Below are positions 25,901 to 33,854 of a stretch of DNA of 59,583 nt, one piece after another. A program made the translations under genes and the position numbers. This stretch comes from HB2-32-21 sp041603535. GTDB lineage: Bacteria > Pseudomonadota > Gammaproteobacteria > Pseudomonadales > Porticoccaceae. Position 1 is the stretch's first letter; the number at the start of each line of letters is the position of its first letter. The notes under the pieces are model-generated. The model saw only the letters and a list, made by a program, of their open reading frames with translations, made no database searches and was not told where the DNA came from. The stretch covers positions 1 to 59,583 of the forward strand of contig JBFIEE010000016.1 in the NCBI GenBank assembly GCA_041603535.1. The letters run 5' to 3'.

Positions 25901-26463
25901 AGATTCCTCCTGGCGGCAAACAGCAGAATTCTCCAGGCGGGGACGCGCGTAAAACCGGCATACTATTTCACCGCGCGCTGCAACGGCTGGTAATTGACGG
26001 CGTGGAGCACTGGCACGCGGCGCGCGTGCAGCAGCAATCCCAGGTATGGCGCCGTCAGCTCAGTGCCCAGGGGCTAGAAGACTGTGATAAAGCCATTGCC
26101 TCCCTCAACACAGCGCTCCATAACTGCCTTGAAGATTCGCTTAATCGCTGGCTCTTTGACCCCCATTTGGACGACAGCGCCTGCGAATTGGCACTAGGCT
26201 ACGTCGACCAGCTCGGCAGACCGCGCACAGCAGTAATTGATCGCACGTTTATACGCAACAATGAACGCTGGATAATAGATTATAAACTGGCCGCTCCGGA
26301 GCGCATGCAGTCCCGAGATGACTTCATTATTGGGCAAATACAGCAATACACGCCCCAACTCAGTCTTTACGCCAGCTTGTTTGCGAAGATATCTACTGTA
26401 CCGATAAAAACAGCGCTGTATTTCCCTTTGCTACCCCATCTCGAAATAATCGAGATCAAATAA
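22993..26463 (+). CDS. AddA-like UvrD-family helicase/nuclease
   Basis: A 1156-residue superfamily 1 helicase with all motifs visible: Walker A APAGSGKTGLLTQ near residue 20, TFTRKAAAEM, LTIDSFCRH, motif II ILVDEFQDT, GDGMQSLYGFRNAN, NVNFRSQANII, TIHKAKGLEFDTVI and YVACTRAIERL. A Pro/Gly/Ser-rich linker (about residues 930-980) leads to a C-terminal RecB-type nuclease domain with WIIDYK. The chosen ATG at 22993 overlaps the previous stop (TGATG); a TTG lies one codon before. Both partners keep a nuclease motif, as in AddAB. Confidence 0.92.
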   Translation: MAIPADQQARIRALDTQQSFAVSAPAGSGKTGLLTQRLLCLLAEVDMPEQILCMTFTRKAAAEMRRRLVDALVRAQDDIEPDDAYELQTWHMARRALARDKAQRWNLIKAPNRLRILTIDSFCRHLASQLALESGFGELPEPLENPDRVYQLAIHDVLGELESATPLGHALADLLRHLNNDIPRLESLLMSLLGKREQWLPHIFASRDARPELELALQTLIDETLRDASQQLAPQGSDIALLVDYAARHLQDGSDHPLTHGLGMAALPPQHADALQPWLAIVELVLTKTNGWRKTINKTNGFPTKKDSLDPDIADARKQGWQSLMAWCMDQPGLLETLTDIRYLPAPRFDAGQWLILEALSTVLPQLAARLSWIFRVQGVSDFTEITLAALAALGSDDNPTDLTLRLDAQIRHILVDEFQDTASVQFTILRRLTAGWQNGDGRTLFFVGDGMQSLYGFRNANVGLFLDIRQHPLGELELAALDLNVNFRSQANIIEWINRLFSGAFPALINTGRGAVPYAASAPFKTPSPGAAVTVDVFTEDPYRLLEARQVAARVAEARVDRPTASIAILVRGRAHLLEIVPALREQNIHWQATDIEPLSTSMPVIDLTSLTRALLNPADRIAWLSILRAPWCGLSLDDLLHLATTQLPDNPVPKGEHYPLLLQQIFQFQQCPSLSDSGRQILARITATLRSAWQQRYRKPLRVWLEGLWIDLGGAAALSDESSLAQCRQYWDLLESHTRDGCTVANWTDFMTAVDRLYASPAPLTDGPSVQIMTIHKAKGLEFDTVIIPGLDRGSKADQMQLLQWRERVSATGKTQLLMSPPQKLGGTEDRLYEHLRREQTLKSRLENTRVLYVACTRAIERLHLLFRESERDPASNSLLASLWPTLKLELDNPGVNCRVTRHPGQSTDNVQPVTNNTAIDIYQLRLPATWRQPGSGSVDPLPASVSTSPAGLPKGPHEDPQGSGDNQIPPGGKQQNSPGGDARKTGILFHRALQRLVIDGVEHWHAARVQQQSQVWRRQLSAQGLEDCDKAIASLNTALHNCLEDSLNRWLFDPHLDDSACELALGYVDQLGRPRTAVIDRTFIRNNERWIIDYKLAAPERMQSRDDFIIGQIQQYTPQLSLYASLFAKISTVPIKTALYFPLLPHLEIIEIK

Positions 26464-26551
26464 ATCCACACGGGATACAAATCACCCACGATTATCCATT
26501 TTGCAGTAGAATACTGTCCCCTTTAAATAACAGGTCGTACCAGGTTTCAAG

Positions 26552-27628
26552 ATGATCGAACGCGTACTCGAAAACGTCAATGTACAGTCTCAGGAAGTTC
26601 TTCTCACTCCCGAGCAGTTGAAAAAGGACATCCCCCTCACGGAAAAAGCTGCCAGGACTATTTTAGAAGGTCGCGACAGCATTCAGCGTATTCTCAACCG
26701 GGAAGACCATCGTATTTTTATTGTGGTTGGCCCCTGCTCCATCCATGATGTTGAGGCAGCTAAAGACTATGCTCAGCACCTGCAAAAACTGGCTGCAAGC
26801 GTCAGTGATACGCTGTTGATTGTAATGCGCGTGTATTTTGAAAAGCCACGGACAACCGTTGGCTGGAAAGGCCTGATTAACGATCCCTATTTGAATGACT
26901 CCTTTAAAATTGTCGACGGCCTGCATATCGGTCGGCAGCTGTTGATGGACATCGCTGAGTTAGGGTTGCCAACCGCCACCGAAGCACTCGATCCTATTTC
27001 CCCGCAATATTTACAGGATTTGATAACCTGGTCAGCGATCGGCGCACGCACCACCGAGTCACAAACGCACCGTGAGATGGCAAGTGGACTGACCTCGGCG
27101 GTCGGCTTTAAAAACGGTACAGATGGCAGCCTTGATGTCGCGATTAACGCGCTTAAATCAGTTAGTAGCCCACATCGATTTCTGGGTATAAATGCAGAGG
27201 GAAAGGTTGCGGTTATTACTACCAACGGTAATCCCTATGCCCATATGGTGTTGCGCGGCGGCAATGACAAACCCAATTACGACTCCGTCAGCGTGTCTAT
27301 CTGTGAACAGCAACTCAGTAAGGCCGGTGTTAACACCAACATCATGGTTGATTGCAGCCACGCCAACTCCAACAAAAACCACGAATTACAGCCCCTGGTT
27401 ATGGAAAACGTGACCAACCAGATTCTAGAAGGCAACAAGTCCATCGTTGGCATTATGGTGGAAAGTAATCTGCTCGCGGGCAACCAGAAAATTTCGTCCA
27501 ATCGCGATGACATGGAGTACGGAAAATCAGTAACTGATGCCTGCATAGACTGGGCAACCACTGAAAGCGCCATTATGGCAATGCACGAAAAACTGAAGGC
27601 CGTACTGCCTGAGCGCGACAGGCCCTGA
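26552..27628 (+). CDS. aroG: 3-deoxy-7-phosphoheptulonate synthase (class I DAHP synthase)
   Basis: A 358-residue enzyme joining phosphoenolpyruvate and erythrose 4-phosphate, the first step of the shikimate pathway. Motifs: VVGPCSIHD, RVYFEKPRTTVGWKG, GARTTESQ, FKNGTDG and a C-terminal MVDCSHANSNK, whose His with Cys, Glu and Asp binds the metal. The N-terminal extension typical of AroFGH feedback control is present (LTPEQLKKDIPL). Which aromatic amino acid inhibits it cannot be read safely. ATG follows AGG by seven bases. A hairpin terminator follows. Confidence 0.95.
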   Translation: MIERVLENVNVQSQEVLLTPEQLKKDIPLTEKAARTILEGRDSIQRILNREDHRIFIVVGPCSIHDVEAAKDYAQHLQKLAASVSDTLLIVMRVYFEKPRTTVGWKGLINDPYLNDSFKIVDGLHIGRQLLMDIAELGLPTATEALDPISPQYLQDLITWSAIGARTTESQTHREMASGLTSAVGFKNGTDGSLDVAINALKSVSSPHRFLGINAEGKVAVITTNGNPYAHMVLRGGNDKPNYDSVSVSICEQQLSKAGVNTNIMVDCSHANSNKNHELQPLVMENVTNQILEGNKSIVGIMVESNLLAGNQKISSNRDDMEYGKSVTDACIDWATTESAIMAMHEKLKAVLPERDRP

Positions 27629-27641
27629 TAAGCCCTCGATA

Positions 27642-27676
27642 CCGGAAGCAGCTATCAATTTGGCGGTTGCTTCCGG
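27642..27676 (+). terminator. Rho-independent-type terminator after the DAHP synthase gene
   Basis: CCGGAAGCA (27642-27650) pairs perfectly with TGCTTCCGG (27668-27676) around a 17-base loop, 13 bases after the stop. The following bases are only moderately T-rich. Confidence 0.6.
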
Positions 27677-27751
27677 GCTATTTGCTCTAAGTGTGTCACC
27701 ACAAGTCTGACGGTATTGGGAACAGCGCCCAGCCATTAGCTGCGTCAAACT

Positions 27752-27805
27752 TTTTCGTGCCTACTACTTTTGTGCCTACTACGCCTTTTTCTATCGTACC
27801 TGCTA
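27752..27805 (+). repeat. Short direct repeats between the DAHP synthase and TetR genes
   Basis: Units TTTTCGTGCCTACTAC (27752-27767) and TTTTGTGCCTACTAC (27768-27782) are adjacent. A weaker third copy (CGTACCTGCTAAAC) follows. The surrounding 258-base gap otherwise holds only the terminator. Confidence 0.65.
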
Positions 27806-27886
27806 AACGCTTTTGTCTTACTTCCCAAGCTGTAGTCTCGCTTATTATGCTATCGACCCAGTGGCTGATAACTTCGCACTGATCAC

Positions 27887-28507
27887 TTAACTATTCAGGG
27901 TTATCGCTTTATCGGGAGTAGACTGCCTTAGAATCGTCCCCAGACCCATATCAACAATCTTTTGCAGGGTACCGCTTGCCGTATGCATCTTACAGCGCAT
28001 CCTGAGTCCCGCCGCCAGCGCAATCAGATAATCCGCCAACTCTTCCAGAGTCGCATCATCGCGAATAAGCTGTTGCTCGCGCGCCTCCCCGAGCCGCTGA
28101 ATAAACAGATCGCGCAGTAAGCCAACTTTTGCTGACGCTTCCGCCGCCAGATGCGGTTTGGTATGGGCGAGCTCTGAAATGGTATTAAAAAGTAAACAAC
28201 CGCGGGTTCGCGTATCCGTGGGTTCAAGTACTGAGACACGTTCCAGGAAACTGCGTATGGCATCAACCGGGTCTGGCCTGCCCAATAACGTTGACTCCAG
28301 AATATTAAACATAAAGCCCACGTAATGATCCATAACTTCACGAAACAGACGCTCCTTACCGCCAAATGCAGCGTAGAGACTGCCCCGGTTTAGACCCATG
28401 GCGCCTAACAGTTTCTCAATGGTGCTGGACTCGTAACCGTCTTTCCAGAATACCTCCAGAGCGGACTGTACGACTTCGGTGCGATCAAATTCAGGTAGGC
28501 GTGGCAT
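27887..28507 (-). CDS. TetR/AcrR-family transcriptional regulator
   Basis: A 206-residue regulator. The N-terminal helix-turn-helix (about residues 8-55) reads VVQSALEVFWKDGYESSTIEKLLGA then MGLNRGSLYAAFGGKERLF, a standard TetR DNA-binding domain. The C-terminal helical domain (GCLLFNTISELA) resembles the group that includes repressors of aldehyde or electrophile detoxification genes, but the ligand is unknown. It stands alone between the DAHP synthase gene and nfuA, so no target gene is obvious. Confidence 0.9.
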   Translation of the reverse strand: MPRLPEFDRTEVVQSALEVFWKDGYESSTIEKLLGAMGLNRGSLYAAFGGKERLFREVMDHYVGFMFNILESTLLGRPDPVDAIRSFLERVSVLEPTDTRTRGCLLFNTISELAHTKPHLAAEASAKVGLLRDLFIQRLGEAREQQLIRDDATLEELADYLIALAAGLRMRCKMHTASGTLQKIVDMGLGTILRQSTPDKAITLNS

Positions 28508-28553
28508 GTGGTATCAACAAAAATATTTATTAAAATGGCTCTTAATATACCAC
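28508..28553. promoter_or_regulatory. Possible autoregulatory half-sites upstream of the TetR gene
   Basis: GTGGTAT (28508-28514) and its reverse complement ATACCAC (28547-28553) flank an AT-rich 32-base spacer directly before the start codon. The spacing is wide for one TetR dimer. It could be two sites or chance. Confidence 0.25.
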
Positions 28554-28610
28554 TTCTAACAAACTAGAGCAGCCACTGACCCCTCATAGACGAACTGTCA
28601 CCACGCAGCG

Positions 28611-29195
28611 TTATTTGTAAAAAGCCTGTGAGTCATCAGAATGATCGGTGATATCTCGCACACCCTTTAACTCCGGTATGCGCTCCAGCAAAGTGCGCTC
28701 AACGCCCTCCTTGAGGGTAACGTCCACCATGCCGCAACCCTGACAACCACCACCAAACTTTAGAATCGCCACATCCCCTGCCATTTCCTCAAGGCTGACC
28801 ATGCCGCCATGAGCTGCCAGCCCCGGGTTAATTTCGTCGTACAAGATGTAGTTGATCCGGTCCTCGATGGGACTATCATCAGCGACCTTGGGGAGCCGGG
28901 AATTGGGCGCCCTGATACTCAACTGGCCGCCCAGACGATCGGCAGCATAGTCAACTTTGGCATCTTCAAGGTATATTACGCAGCGCTTTTCAATGTAGGC
29001 ATTGAACAGTGGTAACGCTAACACCACGTCATCTTCTTTCTCTTCCCCCGGTCGATTATAGGCAATACAGGTTTCGGCCTTAGGTGTGCCGGGGTCTGTG
29101 ATAAACAGTCGAATACCTATGCCTTCACAATCCTGCTTGGCCAGCAACTCGGCAAGGTACTGCTGTGCTGATTCGGTAATCTCAATACTATCCAT
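28611..29195 (-). CDS. nfuA: Fe-S biogenesis protein NfuA
   Basis: A 194-residue carrier that delivers [4Fe-4S] clusters to target proteins. The N-terminal degenerate A-type domain (about 1-95) has lost its cluster cysteines, and the C-terminal Nfu domain (about 105-190) has CQGC (Cys151, Cys154) that bridges the cluster between two subunits. Length matches the E. coli protein closely. It is divergent from metH. Likely clients in this window include the siroheme reductase and other Fe-S enzymes, which is inference only. Confidence 0.96.
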   Translation of the reverse strand: MDSIEITESAQQYLAELLAKQDCEGIGIRLFITDPGTPKAETCIAYNRPGEEKEDDVVLALPLFNAYIEKRCVIYLEDAKVDYAADRLGGQLSIRAPNSRLPKVADDSPIEDRINYILYDEINPGLAAHGGMVSLEEMAGDVAILKFGGGCQGCGMVDVTLKEGVERTLLERIPELKGVRDITDHSDDSQAFYK

Positions 29196-29389
29196 CTGGT
29201 TTATACCCGAGTAAATTAGTCATGTATTTTAACAACTGCTGACGCAGCGCACAACGCCAATTATTCACTCAACATCCTGCCCCGCTCCATTCATGCAGAC
29301 GGATGCTGCATATTCGAGTGAACTAAATCGCTCACCATTTGGTAAACTACGCAGCCCTTTTAGCAGCGCACCGCTCTGGATACCACGAA

Positions 29390-32300
29390 TTGGAAAATCG
29401 CCAGCAAAGAATCTCCGCTCTATACGAAGCTACCAGGCAGCGAATTTTATTGCTCGATGGCGCCATGGGCACGATGATTCAGCAGTACAAACTAAGCGAA
29501 GCTGATTTCCGCGGCGAGCGTCTCGCCAACATTGAGCAGGATCAGGCTGGTAACAACGATCTCCTCACCCTCACTCAGCCCGATATTATTCGAGACGTCC
29601 ATATTGCCTATCTGGAAGCTGGCGCGGACATAATTGAAACCAATACCTTTAATTCAACCACGGTGTCCCAAATCGATTTCTCTACCCAGGACCTCGTTTA
29701 TGAATTGAATTTTGTCGGTGCCCAGATAGCCCGCGAAGCCGCAGACGAAGTGACACGCCGCACACCCGAGCGACCGCGCTGGGTCGCAGGGGTTATCGGT
29801 CCAACCAGTCGTACCGCATCAATTTCACCTGACGTTAATGATCCGGGCGCACGCAACACCAATTTTGATGAACTCGCCGACAATTACCGACTGGCCACCC
29901 GAGCGTTAATCGCCGGTGGAGCCGATATCATTTTGATTGAAACGGTGTTCGATACACTCAATGCCAAGGCGGCGATCTTCGCGGTACAGGATGTCTTCGC
30001 TGAGCTCGACATTGACCTGCCCATCATGATCTCTGGCACCATCACCGATGCCAGCGGTCGCACACTCTCCGGCCAAACCCCGGAAGCATTCTGGAACAGT
30101 ATTGCCCATGCAGAGCCCTTCTCAATCGGGTTTAACTGTGCACTCGGCGCCCGCCAGCTGCGCCCTCATATAGAGGAGCTGGCGAAAGTCTGCCCGATAC
30201 CGGTCAGCGCCCACCCCAATGCCGGACTGCCCAACGAATTTGGCGAATACGATGAAACGCCCGAGGAAACCGCCGCCATCATTGCCGAATTCGCCCGTGA
30301 TGGACTGGTCAACATCGTCGGCGGCTGTTGCGGTACGACGCCGCTACACATCGCCGCGATCGCCGCAGCTGTCGCGGGAATAAAGCCACGGACGTTGCCA
30401 GTAATCGCCCCTGCCTGCCGTCTCGCCGGGCTCGAGCCGTTCAATATTACCAGTAACTCCCTCTTCGTTAACGTCGGTGAGCGTTGTAACGTTACCGGGT
30501 CCGCTCGCTTTAAACGGCTGATCATGGACGGTCATTACGAAGCCGCACTGTCTGTGGCCCGGGATCAGGCTGAAAACGGTGCACAGATTATTGATATCAA
30601 CATGGACGAAGGGATGCTCGATGCCGTCGAAGCAATGACCACCTTCCTCAAGTTGATTGCATCTGAACCCGATATTTCCCGTATCCCACTGATGATTGAT
30701 TCCTCCAAATGGACGGCCATTGAAGCCGGTCTGAAGTGCATACAGGGTAAACCTGTTATCAACTCAATCAGCATGAAAGAAGGCGAAGAAGCCTTTATTG
30801 CCCAGGCTAAATTGTGTCGCCGCTACGGTGCTGCCATCGTTGTCATGGCTTTCGATACCGAGGGTCAGGCGGATAATCTGCAACGTCGTATCGATATCTG
30901 TCAGCGCGCCTACAAGTTATTGATCGACGAGGTTGGATTCCCGCCCGAGGACATCATTTTTGACCCCAATGTCTTTGCTGTAGCGACGGGCATTGAAGAA
31001 CACAACAACTATGCCGTGGACTTCATCGAGGCCTGTGCATGGATAAAGCAAAACCTGCCGAACACTTTAATTTCCGGGGGCATCAGTAACGTTTCGTTTT
31101 CATTTCGTGGTAATGACCGCGTTCGGGAAGCTATTCACTCGGCATTTTTGTACCACGCTATACGCGCGGGCCTGAGTATGGGCATTGTCAATGCGGGACA
31201 ACTGGCGGTATATGATGACCTGCCAGAGCTTCTGCGCAATGCCGTAGAAGCTGTCATTCTCAATAAATCGCCAGAGGCAACAGAAAATTTGCTGTCTCTC
31301 GCCGAGCAATATCGCGGCGATGGCGCACTCACTAACCCGCAACAGGATGCTGAATGGCGGCAATGGAGTATCAGTAAACGGCTGGAACACGCCCTGGTCA
31401 AGGGTATTACCACTTATATTGATGAAGACACCGAGGCGGCGCGCCAGCAGGCCGAGCGGCCCATCCAGGTCATCGAAGGTCCTCTGATGGATGGCATGAA
31501 TGTTGTCGGCGATTTATTCGGCAGTGGCAAAATGTTTTTACCACAGGTCGTGAAGTCGGCGCGCGTCATGAAACAATCCGTCGCCTACCTGCAGCCCTAT
31601 ATTGAGGCTGAAAAATCAGAGGCCGCCCGTAGCAATGGCAAAATACTGATGGCGACCGTTAAGGGTGACGTCCACGATATCGGTAAAAATATCGTCGGCG
31701 TGGTCTTGCAGTGTAATAATTTCGAAGTCATTGATCTGGGCGTTATGGTGCCCTGCGAAAAAATCCTCGACACGGCGCGGCGAGAGAATGTCGACATCAT
31801 TGGCCTGTCTGGTCTGATCACCCCGTCGCTTGATGAGATGGTCCACGTCGCCAGTCAAATGGAGCGTCTAGGTTTCGATTTGCCGCTTATGATCGGCGGC
31901 GCAACAACCTCAAAAGCTCACGCCGCTGTCAAGATCGATCCACAGTATCACCGAGCGCAAGCCATTTATGTCGCCGATGCATCGCGCGCGGTTGGTGTAG
32001 CGAGCAAACTGGTCAACAAAGAACAACGAGAACTCTATTACGCGGAAATCAAAGCGGAGTATGACGCAGTGCGCACCCGCCGCGCGGAACGTCAACCCCG
32101 AGGCCTGGTTGTCCCTTATGAGCAGGCCGTAAAGGAGGGTTTACCGTTTGACTGGTCGACCTATGACCCACCGCGACCCCGTTGCTTGGGTATTAAGGTA
32201 TTTCATGATTACCCCCTGGCCAGCCTGGTTGATATGATTGACTGGACACCGTTTTTTATTACCTGGGATCTGGTAGGCAAATACCCAAAAATTCTACAGG

Positions 32301-33085
32301 ATGAGGTAGTTGGTGAGGCCGCTCGCGACCTTTTTAAAGACGCCCAGGCCATGCTGCGTGACCTGATAGAGAACCATCGCTTACAGGCGAATGGCGTGGT
32401 CGGGCTCTGGCCGGCTAATCGTGTCAATGCCGATGACATCGAAGTGTACACCGACGAGTCTCGCACCGAGGTCATCACGACCCTGCACCATATTCGCCAG
32501 CAGGTAAGGAAATCGGGCGAAACCGACCCCCTGCTTTCCCTGGCTGATTATATTGCACCCAAAAACAGCGGAAAAATTGATTACATCGGCGGTTTCGCGG
32601 TGACCACAGGCATCCACGCTGACGAACTCGCGGCCCAGTACCAGGCCAGGGGTGACGACTATAATGCCATCATGGTTAAGGCACTGGCCGACCGACTGGC
32701 TGAAGCGTTCGCCGAGCATATGCACCAAAAAGTACGGGCTGAGTTATGGGCTTACGCAGCGGACGAAACACTGAGTAACGAAGAGCTTATTAAGGAGCAT
32801 TATCGCGGCATCCGCCCGGCACCTGGCTATCCAGCCTGTCCAGATCACACTGAAAAAAAGGCATTGTTCAACCTGCTTGATGCGCAAAATGCGACCACTA
32901 TCAAGCTGACAGAGAGCCAGGCCATGCATCCTGCAGCCTCAGTAAGCGGATGGTATTTCTCCCACCCACAGTCTCGTTACTTCAATGTTGGGAAAATTCA
33001 TCCTGACCAGGTGGCCAGCCTGGCGGCACGCAAAGGTATACCTGTTGAGCAGGTAGAGCGTGAGTTGCACTCTATACTCGCCTGA
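29390..33085 (+). CDS. metH: Cobalamin-dependent methionine synthase MetH
   Basis: About 1231 residues with the usual modules in order: homocysteine-binding barrel (RILLLDGAMGTMIQ; zinc Cys in FNCALG and GGCCGTTP), methyltetrahydrofolate barrel (FVNVGERCNVTGS), cap domain, cobalamin domain with the ligand His in KGDVHDIGKNIV, and C-terminal SAM activation domain (GIRPAPGYPACPDH). It methylates homocysteine. There is no ATG before the first motif. TTG at 29390, nine bases after GGA, puts RILLLDG 17 residues in, like other MetH proteins; TTG at 29339 is the longer alternative. I see no cobalamin or SAM riboswitch in the 140-base leader. Confidence 0.95.
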   Translation: MENRQQRISALYEATRQRILLLDGAMGTMIQQYKLSEADFRGERLANIEQDQAGNNDLLTLTQPDIIRDVHIAYLEAGADIIETNTFNSTTVSQIDFSTQDLVYELNFVGAQIAREAADEVTRRTPERPRWVAGVIGPTSRTASISPDVNDPGARNTNFDELADNYRLATRALIAGGADIILIETVFDTLNAKAAIFAVQDVFAELDIDLPIMISGTITDASGRTLSGQTPEAFWNSIAHAEPFSIGFNCALGARQLRPHIEELAKVCPIPVSAHPNAGLPNEFGEYDETPEETAAIIAEFARDGLVNIVGGCCGTTPLHIAAIAAAVAGIKPRTLPVIAPACRLAGLEPFNITSNSLFVNVGERCNVTGSARFKRLIMDGHYEAALSVARDQAENGAQIIDINMDEGMLDAVEAMTTFLKLIASEPDISRIPLMIDSSKWTAIEAGLKCIQGKPVINSISMKEGEEAFIAQAKLCRRYGAAIVVMAFDTEGQADNLQRRIDICQRAYKLLIDEVGFPPEDIIFDPNVFAVATGIEEHNNYAVDFIEACAWIKQNLPNTLISGGISNVSFSFRGNDRVREAIHSAFLYHAIRAGLSMGIVNAGQLAVYDDLPELLRNAVEAVILNKSPEATENLLSLAEQYRGDGALTNPQQDAEWRQWSISKRLEHALVKGITTYIDEDTEAARQQAERPIQVIEGPLMDGMNVVGDLFGSGKMFLPQVVKSARVMKQSVAYLQPYIEAEKSEAARSNGKILMATVKGDVHDIGKNIVGVVLQCNNFEVIDLGVMVPCEKILDTARRENVDIIGLSGLITPSLDEMVHVASQMERLGFDLPLMIGGATTSKAHAAVKIDPQYHRAQAIYVADASRAVGVASKLVNKEQRELYYAEIKAEYDAVRTRRAERQPRGLVVPYEQAVKEGLPFDWSTYDPPRPRCLGIKVFHDYPLASLVDMIDWTPFFITWDLVGKYPKILQDEVVGEAARDLFKDAQAMLRDLIENHRLQANGVVGLWPANRVNADDIEVYTDESRTEVITTLHHIRQQVRKSGETDPLLSLADYIAPKNSGKIDYIGGFAVTTGIHADELAAQYQARGDDYNAIMVKALADRLAEAFAEHMHQKVRAELWAYAADETLSNEELIKEHYRGIRPAPGYPACPDHTEKKALFNLLDAQNATTIKLTESQAMHPAASVSGWYFSHPQSRYFNVGKIHPDQVASLAARKGIPVEQVERELHSILA

Positions 33086-33380
33086 TCCTGAGCCACCCCC
33101 CTGTCTTATAAAGCCAGTATGGATGACCAGCAACAGGCCCTTTGCAACGCTATTAGTTTTTCGCCAGCGACAAGGCGCTGAGATAGCGAAAAAGCAAACA
33201 TAACGAGATGGGGCACACTCTCCGTAACTTGGAGTCTAGGCAAACGTAGGTAAAAAATGCTTCCGGCTCAGCTCAAGCAGTCATTGAGTTGTGCGCTCAG
33301 ACCAGCCAAAGTCAGTGATTGCCAGAGGACAACCTGACAATTTCGATAAACAATCTCGATAAATTTGATGTTGGTTGTAC
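33086..33380. other. Intergenic region after metH
   Basis: About 295 bases with no supportable gene. It contains a compound hairpin at 33157-33193 and several short imperfect inverted repeats, but nothing I can name. Confidence 0.4.
33157..33193. terminator. Two-tier hairpin between metH and the 46-codon gene
   Basis: TTTTTCGC (33157-33164) pairs with GCGAAAAA (33186-33193), and inside it CAGCG (33165-33169) pairs with CGCTG (33176-33180), with a 5-base bulge on one side. The A/T-rich outer stem would give a T run on either strand, so it may end transcription of metH and of the opposing small gene. Confidence 0.5.
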
Positions 33381-33521
33381 CTACTGACTACTTACCCACA
33401 GCACCGCGGTAATGACGACGATTGCCATAATGGCTACTGTAGCCATGGCATCGGCAAAGCCGTCTTCGTCTTTCGCCACATCGCCTTTCGCCACATCTCT
33501 GGCCGTATTGTTGTCACTCAT
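33381..33521 (-). CDS. Small single-span membrane protein, 46 residues
   Basis: An ATG frame of 46 codons, not recognised as a named family. The ATG has a strong GGGGAGA site at proper spacing. The protein has an acidic soluble N-terminus with a five-residue duplication (DVAKG DVAKD), then DGFADAMATVA and a hydrophobic helix (IMAIVVITAVLW), ending VSSQ. This layout would make a single-span inner-membrane peptide with its N-terminus in the cytoplasm. It is divergent from the sulfite reductase gene and convergent with metH. The strong ribosome site and clean hydrophobic helix favour a real gene; expression is unproven. Confidence 0.6.
   Translation of the reverse strand: MSDNNTARDVAKGDVAKDEDGFADAMATVAIMAIVVITAVLWVSSQ
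33470..33499 (-). repeat. 15-bp tandem duplication inside the 46-codon gene
   Basis: Units 33470-33484 and 33485-33499 match at 14 of 15 positions (CTTTCGCCACATCKC on the plus strand) and encode the DVAKG/DVAKD pair. Confidence 0.8.
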
Positions 33522-33854
33522 AGCGCTGTCTCCCCTTTACATGCTGGCTTAAAAAGCCGGGCATTTTAGCAATATGTTTGAGGACTGTCTTCTCTTATTC
33601 CCTTTTCAAACGGCAATATGCAGAAACGGTTTTTCACCTGTGTTCTTATCAACGCTATCATTCACCACAATCCGAACCGACTGAGAATATCGCCGATTCT
33701 GCAATGTTGAGTTTCTACTTGAATTTCTACAATGTTGAGTTGGTCTACACCGCTAAGCAACTCCCCCACCTTAAGCTGGCGGAACCGGCGATTGCGGATT
33801 CGTCCGGACTCTCTATCCATACTCTGAACAGGTTTAAAGGTTAAGTCCGCCGTT
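33522..33854. promoter_or_regulatory. Divergent region before the siroheme reductase gene
   Basis: A 333-base gap between divergent genes. TTCTGCAATGTTGAG at 33697-33711 recurs as TTCTACAATGTTGAG at 33725-33739 (14 of 15), with a weaker partial copy between. Paired near-identical sites 28 bp apart on the same face of the helix would suit a regulator of sulfite or nitrite reduction, but this may be only another local duplication. An 88-codon plus-strand frame crosses the gap; its composition looks noncoding. Confidence 0.4.

Noticed and set aside
29196..29338. Possible cobalamin, SAM or SAH riboswitch before metH
   Set aside because: The leader is only about 140-190 bases and shows no B12-box-like or SAM/SAH core; just one small ATGCAG/CTGCAT hairpin.
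33578..33844. 88-codon plus-strand frame before the siroheme reductase
   Set aside because: No ribosome site, noncoding-like composition, and it contains the 15-bp duplication.
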